From positions 1 through 6,357 of the forward strand of contig WJIV01000168.1 in NCBI GenBank assembly GCA_014730055.1: a DNA stretch of 6,357 bases, in the 5' to 3' direction. Position numbers and translations under genes: made by a program. This document shows positions 1 to 6,181 of the stretch, piece after piece. Under the pieces are notes generated by a model, which did no database searches, was not told the origin of the DNA, and saw only the letters and a list, made by a program, of their open reading frames with translations. The stretch is from Candidatus Bathyarchaeota archaeon. Lineage in GTDB: Archaea > Thermoproteota > Bathyarchaeia > TCS64. Each line of letters starts with the position of its first letter. Positions within the stretch are counted from its first letter, which is position 1.

Positions 1-1199
1 GGTATGAAGTTCTTTACAGATTTTTCATTGAATTCCAATGTCCTCGCCTGTTCAGCCGATTTATATGCAGTCATCATCAACTGAACGACGAGATACCCAT
101 CATCCCATGTCTCCGAAGGGTTTTCATCCATCATAAAGCGCTCCACCATGTGCTGACATTCGCCTTGATACCCATAGCTGATTGCTTCATTAGAGACAAT
201 TGGAATGAGCCCCTGCTCTGCCTCCTGCTTCTCGATGAACTCCTCTGACTGCGGAACGGATAAATTTCGACTAAAAAAGACGCTTAGATCTGTGTTAAGG
301 CTATTCATGTTTACTGAGTACTCAGGCCCGAGCACCTCGAAGCTTAATCTTAAACCTGGACCGGTGTAGCACCAACTAGTGCGGGTCTCTGAAAGAGCTA
401 GGTCCCCAGCATCGTCCTCGTAAACGATTTTGACAGATGAATAGTCCTCGGCAGGAGACAATGTGTAGTCAACGCCGAATTTTTCCTTCAGACGAGAGAC
501 ATATGGTTCATGACGCCACTTAAGACAAGAAATATCCCCCTGTACTCTTAAGGGTCTGAGTGAATTCTTGTCTTTACCCGGTTCTTGGAGAAGATACCTT
601 CCCGCTTCTATACTGTGACAGGTCATGTCGAGTAGCACACCTCCTCCAGACCTTGTAGGGTCCCAGAACCAGCTGCTATGTGGCCCTCCATGTTCTTCAG
701 ATGATCTCGCTAGATAAGGTCTACCGGATCCTTTAGCACCGTGTCTCCAAACGGAATCCCTGGCCTTTATTATAGAGGGAGAGTAAACCTGGTTCTCAAG
801 GTATCCGTGTAACAACTCGGTCTTGCCTATCAAGTCTATCAGGCGATCTGCTTCTTTGACGTTTCGAGCGAGAGGTTTCTCGCATGTTACACCGATAAAA
901 TCGTTTGATCCTTGAAGAGACTCCTCTACTATAGCCTCTACGGTCTCAACCCTAGTGAAATTTGGAGTCATTATCCAAGGTACATCAACCTCTGGGTCAC
1001 TGAGCATAGCCCAAATATTATCATACACCTTTGGTTTTTTCATCCCAAGTCCCTGAATATATGCTGCGAGTTCCTGCCCACGATCCTCGTTATGATTGTA
1101 TATCGAGACGATGTCGGCCCCTCTTACGCCTCTCCAGCTTTCGGCCATAAATCGTGCGATAAAACCAGCTCCAATGAACCCGACCCCTAGCTTCTCCAT
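1..1199 (-). CDS. Gfo/Idh/MocA-family NAD(P)-dependent oxidoreductase (3' end cut by window)
   Basis: A reading frame open from the ATG at 1199 to the left edge gives 399 codons plus two bases with no stop, so the C-terminus is missing. The start is well fixed: an in-frame TAA lies at 1203-1205, one codon upstream. The N-terminus is a Rossmann nucleotide-binding fold, with GFIGAGFIA at residues about 7-15. The family's CEKPLA motif is at 106-111, where the lysine normally contacts substrate and cofactor. A GGGVLLDMTCHSIE block at 185-198 matches the family's GGG-x-x-x-D-x-x-x-H segment, with the probable catalytic histidine at 195. The family oxidises or reduces sugars, inositols and related polyols in the cytoplasm; the substrate cannot be read from the sequence. 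About 400 residues is near the upper end of the family's usual length, so little should be missing. It is divergent from the rhodanese gene, and nothing nearby hints at a sugar pathway. Confidence 0.9.
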   Translation of the reverse strand, partial: MEKLGVGFIGAGFIARFMAESWRGVRGADIVSIYNHNEDRGQELAAYIQGLGMKKPKVYDNIWAMLSDPEVDVPWIMTPNFTRVETVEAIVEESLQGSNDFIGVTCEKPLARNVKEADRLIDLIGKTELLHGYLENQVYSPSIIKARDSVWRHGAKGSGRPYLARSSEEHGGPHSSWFWDPTRSGGGVLLDMTCHSIEAGRYLLQEPGKDKNSLRPLRVQGDISCLKWRHEPYVSRLKEKFGVDYTLSPAEDYSSVKIVYEDDAGDLALSETRTSWCYTGPGLRLSFEVLGPEYSVNMNSLNTDLSVFFSRNLSVPQSEEFIEKQEAEQGLIPIVSNEAISYGYQGECQHMVERFMMDENPSETWDDGYLVVQLMMTAYKSAEQARTLEFNEKSVKNFI

Positions 1200-1228
1200 A
1201 GGTTATCATTGTTCCTCTAACTTTTCAG

Positions 1229-1238
1229 GTATATATGT
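1229..1238. promoter_or_regulatory. Candidate shared archaeal TATA element between the oxidoreductase and rhodanese genes
   Basis: The run TATATAT at 1230-1236 sits in the 71-base divergent gap. It is nearly symmetric and could be read in either direction. Its centre is about 34 bases from the oxidoreductase ATG and 38 from the rhodanese ATG. Transcription starting about 26 bases downstream would give leaders of roughly 8 and 12 bases. No second equally good element is visible in the gap. This is a match by composition and position only. Confidence 0.35.
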
Positions 1239-1270
1239 GATGCTTCAGTTTGAATTAATAGGATAAGAAA

Positions 1271-2143
1271 ATGAAGACAGATGATAGACCCTTCGGAGAA
1301 GGAAAGCAGAAATGGGTATCAACAGAATGGCTAGAGAACAATATGGACAAAGACTGGGTAATTATGGACACCCAGCCCGATGTCCACGATTACTTTATGG
1401 CTCACATACCCGGCGCGGTTTACTTCGCCCAGAAACTGATGAGAGCTCCAAAGAACGGCCTACCAGCAAAGATGATACCACCGAAACAGGCATCATACCT
1501 ATTTGGTAGGATCGGAATAGATAACGACACCCCAGTCCTCATATACACGGCTAAAGGCGGTTTCAGGGAATGGGGAGATGGCCTAGAACAGTGTTTCATG
1601 GCATACAACCTCATGCGATACAACCACAGCGAGGTTTACCTACTAGACGGTGGGCTTGACAAGTGGATGGACGAGGGCAGAGAGACTAGCCAAGAATTTC
1701 CTGAGGTCGAGGAGAAGGAGTTTACTCCTGACGTTCAGAAGGACATGTTCCTAACCTACGACCAGTTCCTTGATGTAAAAGACCACGATGATACATGTCT
1801 GCTGGATGCAAGACCATTAAGCATGTATACAGGTGAATCTGGTCCATGGATTAAGAATGGACACATACCCGGGGCAGTGAATCTCCCTTGGTCTAGCTTG
1901 ATGCAGAGCAACCCAAAGCTACTGAAACCCGCTGAAAAGATCAAGAAAATGGCCGAAGTCGTAGGTGCCACAAAAGACAAGCTGATCATATGTAGCTGCG
2001 GTACTGGTAGAGAGGCAACAAATGAGTACACTATATTCAAACATCTACTTGGGTACCCCAAGGTAAAGGTGTATGAAGGCAGTTTCACCGAGTGGACAAG
2101 CTACCCTGACAACCAGGTCGTGAAGGGTAAAGAACCCAGATAA
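1271..2143 (+). CDS. Two-domain thiosulfate sulfurtransferase (rhodanese)
   Basis: A 290-residue protein of the typical length for tandem-rhodanese sulfurtransferases (TST/MST/SseA type), which move sulfane sulfur from thiosulfate or 3-mercaptopyruvate to cyanide or another thiol acceptor. The N-terminal domain spans about residues 14-137 (HIPGAV at 45-50; LLDGGLDKW at 124-132) and has TAKGG at 93-97 where an active-site cysteine would be, so it is probably non-catalytic, as is usual. The C-terminal domain spans about 160-285, with LLDAR at 177-181, GHIPGAVNLPW at 197-207 and the active loop CSCGTGREAT at 241-250. By alignment to the C-x-x-G pattern the catalytic cysteine is C243, with a second cysteine two residues earlier. 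There is no signal peptide, so it is cytoplasmic. The ATG at 1271 is the first start after an in-frame TAG at 1259-1261. Only a weak purine stretch (GGATAAG) precedes it. Acceptor and donor specificity are not determinable. Confidence 0.92.
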   Translation: MKTDDRPFGEGKQKWVSTEWLENNMDKDWVIMDTQPDVHDYFMAHIPGAVYFAQKLMRAPKNGLPAKMIPPKQASYLFGRIGIDNDTPVLIYTAKGGFREWGDGLEQCFMAYNLMRYNHSEVYLLDGGLDKWMDEGRETSQEFPEVEEKEFTPDVQKDMFLTYDQFLDVKDHDDTCLLDARPLSMYTGESGPWIKNGHIPGAVNLPWSSLMQSNPKLLKPAEKIKKMAEVVGATKDKLIICSCGTGREATNEYTIFKHLLGYPKVKVYEGSFTEWTSYPDNQVVKGKEPR

Positions 2144-2147
2144 TTTC

Positions 2148-2894
2148 CTACAATTTTTTTACTTTAGAGCTTAGATATTCTATGTCACTTGGTGGATAGC
2201 CAGAGTAATATTTGCTGATATAGACATACACTTCTCGATCATTCTCCATAAAATCTTTAATTCGCTTCGCCCATAAATCGAGTTCCTCGTATTTATCAAC
2301 CTCAACTAAACCCCTATCTCCATTAACTTCATCCCTGTCACCCTCAAGCCTGATATAAACAAGGTTTCCCAGAGCCGTAAAATGAACTTGGGTTTCTAGG
2401 TATCCTCCCTGAACAATTGAGACATTGTAATCCCTTAGATTCTCAAAGGCCTCTGGAGTTAACCAGCTTTTATTCCGAAACTCGATGGAGAATTCGTATT
2501 TGTCTGGGAGTTTTTCCAAAAATTTGGTTAATTTTGCTATTTTTTTAGCATCGAACCTTGGGGGAAACTGAATGAGAAAGGGTCCAAGCTTCGATCCTAG
2601 ATGATTCATATTTTTGAGAAATGCCTCAAGTCTACCTGCCTCAAAATTAAGATCTTTAACATGGGTTATGCTCCTGGGAAACTTTGTGGAAAACTTGAAG
2701 TTTTTGGGTGTTTGCTCTGCCCAGTTCTTAACGGTGGCGCTACTTGGGATTCGGTAAAAGCTGCTGTTTATCTCGACGCTGTTGAAGTTTTGAGAGTAGA
2801 CCTGGAGATAATCACTTTTGGGAATATGTTCGGGATAGAGCTTCCAGAAGTCATAACTCCACCCCATGGAGCCTATGTAGAGTTCGTCTTTCAT
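2148..2894 (-). CDS. DUF72 (YecE-like) TIM-barrel protein
   Basis: This 248-residue protein has the full length and motif order of the DUF72/YecE family, a TIM-barrel group found in bacteria and archaea with no firmly established biochemical role. Visible family blocks are IGSMGWSY (7-14), VEINSSFYRIPS (40-51) followed by W58 and FSTKFPRSITH (68-78), GPFLIQFPP (104-112), SIEFRNKSW (136-144), VYIRLEG (179-185) and VYISKYYSGYPPSDIEYL (224-241). Two positions differ from the form I remember: the usual R-x-H-G is RLEG here, and the usual FNN before the Y-x-G segment is ISK. There is no signal peptide or membrane segment, so it is cytoplasmic. The ATG at 2894 is the only reasonable start, because no alternative start codon occurs in frame in the 39-base gap. 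It converges with the rhodanese gene, leaving 4 bases between stops, and diverges from the membrane-protein gene. No function is proposed. Confidence 0.9.
   Translation of the reverse strand: MKDELYIGSMGWSYDFWKLYPEHIPKSDYLQVYSQNFNSVEINSSFYRIPSSATVKNWAEQTPKNFKFSTKFPRSITHVKDLNFEAGRLEAFLKNMNHLGSKLGPFLIQFPPRFDAKKIAKLTKFLEKLPDKYEFSIEFRNKSWLTPEAFENLRDYNVSIVQGGYLETQVHFTALGNLVYIRLEGDRDEVNGDRGLVEVDKYEELDLWAKRIKDFMENDREVYVYISKYYSGYPPSDIEYLSSKVKKL
2154..2160 (+). terminator. Oligo-T transcription terminator candidate after the rhodanese gene
   Basis: Seven consecutive T on the plus strand begin 11 bases after the rhodanese stop codon. Archaeal RNA polymerase commonly ends transcripts at such T runs without a hairpin. 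The run lies inside the convergent DUF72 gene, where it is read in antisense as lysine codons near the C-terminus. No stem-loop precedes it. Confidence 0.4.
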
Positions 2895-2902
2895 TCTATC
2901 AA

Positions 2903-2908
2903 TATATA
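2903..2908 (+). promoter_or_regulatory. Candidate TATA box for the membrane-protein gene
   Basis: TATATA at 2903-2908 is centred about 28 bases before the ATG at 2934. This is the spacing expected if transcription begins at or within a few bases of the start codon, meaning a leaderless mRNA. No Shine-Dalgarno sequence is present, which agrees with that reading. The call rests on position and composition. Confidence 0.45.
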
Positions 2909-2924
2909 CGTGACCATTTATTAT

Positions 2925-2932
2925 GTTTAAAA
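2925..2932 (-). promoter_or_regulatory. Candidate TATA-like box for the DUF72 gene
   Basis: Read on the minus strand, this A/T-rich stretch is TTTTAAAC, centred about 34 bases from the DUF72 ATG at 2894 and allowing a leader of about 8 bases. It lies immediately before the start codon of the opposite gene, on that gene's likely transcription start. The match to an archaeal TATA consensus is only fair. Confidence 0.3.
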
Positions 2933-2933
2933 G

Positions 2934-3935
2934 ATGAGAATAATTAACAAAAAAGGAATAATACTTGCAATTTTAGTTTTCATGGTTTTTGTCCCTACAG
3001 TTATCGGACACACTCCATTGAATCCTAAGGGGGATAATCATAGTCTAGAAACAGCAATAGAGATAGAAAATCCGACCAAATCATGGACACTATACGAGGA
3101 AATCCATGAGCCAAGGCATCCACTGTACTACAAACTCCATCTTAATGAAGGAGAACTTTTGAGAGTGAGTCTCTTTGTTCCTGTAGCGGAAGATGAACAT
3201 TTTCTACCGAGGCTGATAGTTTTAGGACCTGATTTGAGTGGGCAGGGAAACATTCCTAGCTATATTGAGAGCACTTCGGAGTATGCATCAGTGGGGCTAC
3301 CAAGCTTCAGGGCTGAGCCCGAATTTGAACCATTCACTCCTGCAAGCTATTATTACTTATCTGAATACGAGCACATTGCTGAGACATCCTCCGATTATTA
3401 CATAGTTGTCTACGAGCCGGAAGAAAAGGGAAAATTCGGTCTGGCGATAGGAAATAGAGAGACGTATACACTCTTAGATTGGATTCGCATTCCACTGGAT
3501 CTAATAAGGATAAGGAATTGGGAGATGCAGAGCCCATTTATCATATTTGGTCCACTACTTTTGACCTTCATAGCTGTTTTCGGATTCATATACAGCAGAG
3601 AGAAGATTATTGGAATACACATGTGGTTAGCCATTGCTGGTGGGTCTCTGTTTATAGGCTCCAGTGTAGAGAAATTGGTTCAAGTGGTTTATGCCCAAAT
3701 TTATTCAGGCTTTTCTAGCACCTCAATACTTACCCTAATAATTATTGTAATGCAATTCGCATTAGGTTATTACGTTCTCCGCAGAACTATTAATGAGCGA
3801 AGAAGAAAGGACTTGATTTTCATAGCCTCATTAATAGGATATGGGATAATTGGATTTTTTGTATGGGCAGGCCTCATAATTGGACCTTCGCTTATAATAG
3901 CATCAGCCGTGATTAGACCATTTACTCTTTCTTAA
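2934..3935 (+). CDS. Signal-bearing extracytoplasmic-domain protein with C-terminal membrane helices, function unknown
   Basis: A 333-residue protein not assignable to a named function. Residues 1-25 form a signal peptide or N-terminal anchor (basic MRIINKK, then a hydrophobic stretch 8-24). Residues about 26-200 form a soluble, acidic, aromatic-rich domain whose pattern (HSLETAIEIENPTKSW, YYKLHLNEGELLRVSLF, LIVLGP) recalls beta-sandwich domains of the pre-peptidase/DOMON-like kind. Membrane helices follow at about 201-220, 229-248 and 263-283, with a long hydrophobic region at 294-327 that could be one or two spans. The basic loop RRTINERRRKD (283-293) should be cytoplasmic by the positive-inside rule, placing the soluble domain outside the cell. 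From memory, similar proteins (extracellular domain ending in YEPEEKGKFGLAIG, then helices) occur in Thaumarchaeota-type genomes. Its stop codon overlaps the end of the convergent ligase gene by 14 bases. A sensor, binding or transport-accessory role is possible but unsupported. Confidence 0.85.
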   Translation: MRIINKKGIILAILVFMVFVPTVIGHTPLNPKGDNHSLETAIEIENPTKSWTLYEEIHEPRHPLYYKLHLNEGELLRVSLFVPVAEDEHFLPRLIVLGPDLSGQGNIPSYIESTSEYASVGLPSFRAEPEFEPFTPASYYYLSEYEHIAETSSDYYIVVYEPEEKGKFGLAIGNRETYTLLDWIRIPLDLIRIRNWEMQSPFIIFGPLLLTFIAVFGFIYSREKIIGIHMWLAIAGGSLFIGSSVEKLVQVVYAQIYSGFSSTSILTLIIIVMQFALGYYVLRRTINERRRKDLIFIASLIGYGIIGFFVWAGLIIGPSLIIASAVIRPFTLS

Positions 3936-5307
3936 ACAGAAGCCACTCATCATCTTCTTTCTCAAGCTTAACAAGCTCATATCTAGCTTTGAGACGCTTC
4001 CCAGCGAGGGCGAACTCCACTTTATCCTTTTCCCACCTTACAGGGATGTAAAACCCCTTGTCCCAAATTTCAACAGTCCCGGCACCGTACTGACCTTCAG
4101 GAATCCTGCCCTCAAAGTCACCGTACTCAATAGGGTGATCCTCTGTTCTAATGGCCAGTCTTCTATCTCCTGATTCTTCCGGAACCCCCTTCGGGACTGC
4201 CCAACTAACTAGAACACCATCTCTTTCCAGTCGTAGATCAAAGTGAAGCCTCCTAGCGTCATGTTTCTGAATAACAAAGCTATTACCTACGCCTTTCCCG
4301 TATCCACCTATAGGCTCGTCTGTGCTTGAGAAGTCCCTTTTACGATAATACTCATCGAGGCTCTGTGCCTTTACTTGATTAATTGAACAGAGTTCTGGAG
4401 GCTTATCATTTCTGAAGCCCTGAAATCTTGGTGCCCTAAGTCTTCCATCCCTCGTAAAATTTTGGTATCCTATCTTCGCAACCAATCTTGGCTTTACCCA
4501 AGTCGATCCTTCCGGAATATCTGGCTCATCAAACCATTTCTCAGCGACCTCAAGTTCAAAAAGGGTACTCTTGATTCTCTCAAGGTCTTCATCGCTAAAA
4601 CCTGTCCCCACCCTACCAACGTAGATTGGATTCCCATTATCGTATAACCCCAATAGGAGAGACCCGAAGGTGCCTGACCGTGATCCCTCCCCGGGGGTGT
4701 ACCCAAATACTACACAGTCGCATTGCTTTACTTCTTTGATCTTCAACCAATCCCCGCTTCTAACTCCAGGCTGATAAAGGCTCATGGAGCGCTTCGCCAT
4801 TATTCCCTCTAGGCCCTTTTCAATAGCTGCTTCATAGTATTCTATTCCGTTCTCTTTTACAGGCTGGCTTCTTATGACATATTTTCCGGGTTTCATGGTC
4901 TCCTCAAGTATTGTCAACCTATCTGAGAGGGGTTTATCTATTAGGCTCTGCCCATCCTTCTCAAGTATGTCAAAAACAATGTAGGTTGCCGGATTCTTGG
5001 CCCTCAAGTACCCAATGTCTCTCTGGTTTTCTACCTGGTTTCTCTGAGCTACAAGCTGAAAGTCAACCGTCCCACCCTTCATGACGATGATCTCGCCATC
5101 GAGTACCACATTTGTGACAAGATCCTTTAACTCATATAGCTCCGGAAAGTTTTGGCTCAGTTCTTTATCGTTCCGGCTCCGGATCGTGAACTCCTCACCG
5201 ATATAGGCTATGGCTCTGATTCCGTCCCACTTGACCTCGAACAGCCAGTCAGGGTCCTTGAAGGGTTTTTCAGCAACCCTAGCCAGCATCGGTTGATAAA
5301 AATTCAT
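3922..5307 (-). CDS. ligD: NHEJ ATP-dependent DNA ligase with fused C-terminal 3'-phosphoesterase domain (LIG-PE, LigD-like)
   Basis: This 461-residue enzyme joins the ligase and phosphoesterase modules of bacterial-type NHEJ. Ligase domain, residues about 1-310: motif I KWDG at 26-29 (K26 would be adenylylated by ATP), SRND 44-47, motif III LDGE 69-72, YIVFDIL 109-115, motif IV EGIMAKR 167-173, motif V WLKIK 187-191, and the OB-fold segment RDGRLRAPRFQGFRNDK 286-302. A linker (about 311-341) leads to the 3'-phosphoesterase domain (about 342-461). Its QKHDARRLHFDLRLE (347-361) and EDHPIEYG (389-396) supply H349, H355, D357, R359, H391 and Y395. Their spacing equals that of the residues known in Pseudomonas LigD-PE (H42, H48, D50, R52, H84, Y88). 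That domain removes 3'-phosphates and 3'-ribonucleotides before ligation. There is no POL domain. The ATG at 5307 overlaps the ku stop as ATGA, implying translational coupling. The first ligase residues match the usual family start, so no N-terminal domain is missing. Confidence 0.93.
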   Translation of the reverse strand: MNFYQPMLARVAEKPFKDPDWLFEVKWDGIRAIAYIGEEFTIRSRNDKELSQNFPELYELKDLVTNVVLDGEIIVMKGGTVDFQLVAQRNQVENQRDIGYLRAKNPATYIVFDILEKDGQSLIDKPLSDRLTILEETMKPGKYVIRSQPVKENGIEYYEAAIEKGLEGIMAKRSMSLYQPGVRSGDWLKIKEVKQCDCVVFGYTPGEGSRSGTFGSLLLGLYDNGNPIYVGRVGTGFSDEDLERIKSTLFELEVAEKWFDEPDIPEGSTWVKPRLVAKIGYQNFTRDGRLRAPRFQGFRNDKPPELCSINQVKAQSLDEYYRKRDFSSTDEPIGGYGKGVGNSFVIQKHDARRLHFDLRLERDGVLVSWAVPKGVPEESGDRRLAIRTEDHPIEYGDFEGRIPEGQYGAGTVEIWDKGFYIPVRWEKDKVEFALAGKRLKARYELVKLEKEDDEWLLFKKE

Positions 5308-6101
5308 TGCTCTTTCTCGATCTGCTGGAGCGTCTCCTGAAGAGCGGACATTAGCTCCCTGACCTCCTCGGTCTCAGGCTCCTCCACCTTAATTGTCTCA
5401 CCCTTCATCTTCTTCTCAACAAGCTCCTCGACTCTCTGCCGGTAGTCATCCTTATATTCAGTGAGATCGAAGTCGCCCTTCAGATTCTCAATGATCTTCA
5501 GAGCGAGCTCCAGTTCCTCTCCACTGGGTTCTTGGGCCTTACCAATATCCTCAACAGCCTGAGGGTCCACTACCTCATCAGCATACTTCAGAGTGGTCAA
5601 TATCAATGCCTCCCTGTATGCGTAAATAACAACCGGGTACTCTCGAGTGCGCATGGTGAACTTTCCTACACCCGCCAAGTTTTTTTCCTGAAAGGCCTTG
5701 AGCAGCAGACCGTAGCTATCTGGTGCCTCGTCTGGGGCCATGATGTAGCTCTTATCGAAGAAGATCCTATCAACCTGCTCTATTGGAACAAACTTGTCGA
5801 TGTTTATCTTCTTACTGGATTCGGGCTTCAATGCGTCCAACTCCTCTTTGCTGAAAATCACGTATTCTCCCTTACGGACCTCAACGCCTCTGGCAACATC
5901 GCTCCATGGAACTACCTCGTTGTCATAGGAGCATACACGCTGGTACTTCAGTGGGCAGCCATCATCCTCTCTGACGTACTTGAAACTGAAACTGTGATCT
6001 TTGATCATGGTGTAGAGCTTGACAGGGACATTAACAAGGCCTATACTTATCCTGCCACTCCAGATACTTCTACTGCTGGGCTCTGCCTGAAGGTTGGACA
6101 T
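5304..6101 (-). CDS. ku: Ku DNA end-binding protein (bacterial-type, homodimeric NHEJ Ku)
   Basis: Starting at the ATG at 6101 the product has 265 residues, a typical length for bacterial-type Ku, which forms a homodimeric ring on double-strand ends and recruits LigD. Evidence includes SIWSGRISIGLVNVPVKLY at 12-30, the strongest family signature; EVVPWSDVARGVEV (62-75); the block with FFDKSYIMAPDE (114-125); FTMRTREYPVVIYAYREALILTTLKYADEV (148-177, two adjoining stretches); and a short C-terminal tail after about 225 containing VEELVEKKMKG and a final RELMSALQETLQQ helix, like the minimal C-terminal region that contacts LigD in bacteria. Two cysteines (C49, C57) remain of the cysteine cluster seen in some Ku proteins. 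A TTG at 6110 would add three residues (TTG, AGA, GAA) but the ATG is preferred. It is the first gene of a two-gene operon with the ligase and diverges from the gene at 6182. Confidence 0.95.
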   Translation of the reverse strand: MSNLQAEPSSRSIWSGRISIGLVNVPVKLYTMIKDHSFSFKYVREDDGCPLKYQRVCSYDNEVVPWSDVARGVEVRKGEYVIFSKEELDALKPESSKKINIDKFVPIEQVDRIFFDKSYIMAPDEAPDSYGLLLKAFQEKNLAGVGKFTMRTREYPVVIYAYREALILTTLKYADEVVDPQAVEDIGKAQEPSGEELELALKIIENLKGDFDLTEYKDDYRQRVEELVEKKMKGETIKVEEPETEEVRELMSALQETLQQIEKEQ

Positions 6102-6129
6102 TTCTCTCAATTAGAAGTTAGTAGAGCCC

Positions 6130-6138
6130 TAATAATAA
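6130..6138 (-). promoter_or_regulatory. Candidate TATA-like promoter element for the ku-ligase operon
   Basis: On the minus strand this stretch reads TTATTATTA, centred about 33 bases upstream of the ku ATG at 6101. A start site about 26 bases downstream would give a leader of about 7 bases, as elsewhere in this window. No hairpin or clear operator repeat is seen in the 80-base gap. The support is positional only. Confidence 0.35.
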
Positions 6139-6152
6139 CTTACCCTGAGGAA

Positions 6153-6159
6153 TTATATT
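6153..6159 (+). promoter_or_regulatory. Candidate TATA box for the gene starting at 6182
   Basis: TTATATT lies about 26 bases before the ATG at 6182, preceded by the purine-rich GAGGAA that could act as a BRE. The distance points to a leaderless transcript, and no Shine-Dalgarno sequence lies near the ATG. Confidence 0.4.
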
Positions 6160-6181
6160 CTATTAATACCATGTGAATCTC

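Noticed and set aside
912..1190. A 92-codon plus-strand open frame near the left side
   Set aside because: It lies entirely opposite the start of the oxidoreductase gene, whose Rossmann and EKP motifs show it is the real coding strand.
2601..2930. A 109-codon plus-strand open frame
   Set aside because: It is antisense to the DUF72 gene, which has family motifs along its full length; the frame also runs through the divergent promoter region.
3948..3964. Pyrimidine-rich TCTTCTTTCTC stretch as terminator for the membrane-protein gene
   Set aside because: The T run is broken by C residues and there is no hairpin; it is adequately explained as ligase C-terminal codons (glutamate and lysine rich on the minus strand).
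6102..6110. TTG at 6110 as the start of ku
   Set aside because: An in-frame ATG three codons later at 6101 starts closer to the conserved IWSG block, and the extra residues carry no conservation signal.
5532..6176. A 214-codon open frame on the plus strand opposite ku
   Set aside because: It runs antisense to a clear Ku gene, has no recognisable motifs, and its length follows from the codon composition of the opposite strand.
6102..6181. Operator palindrome or damage-response box in the ku promoter region
   Set aside because: Only loose A/T-rich repeats such as TTAGAAGTTAG occur; none is a convincing inverted repeat.
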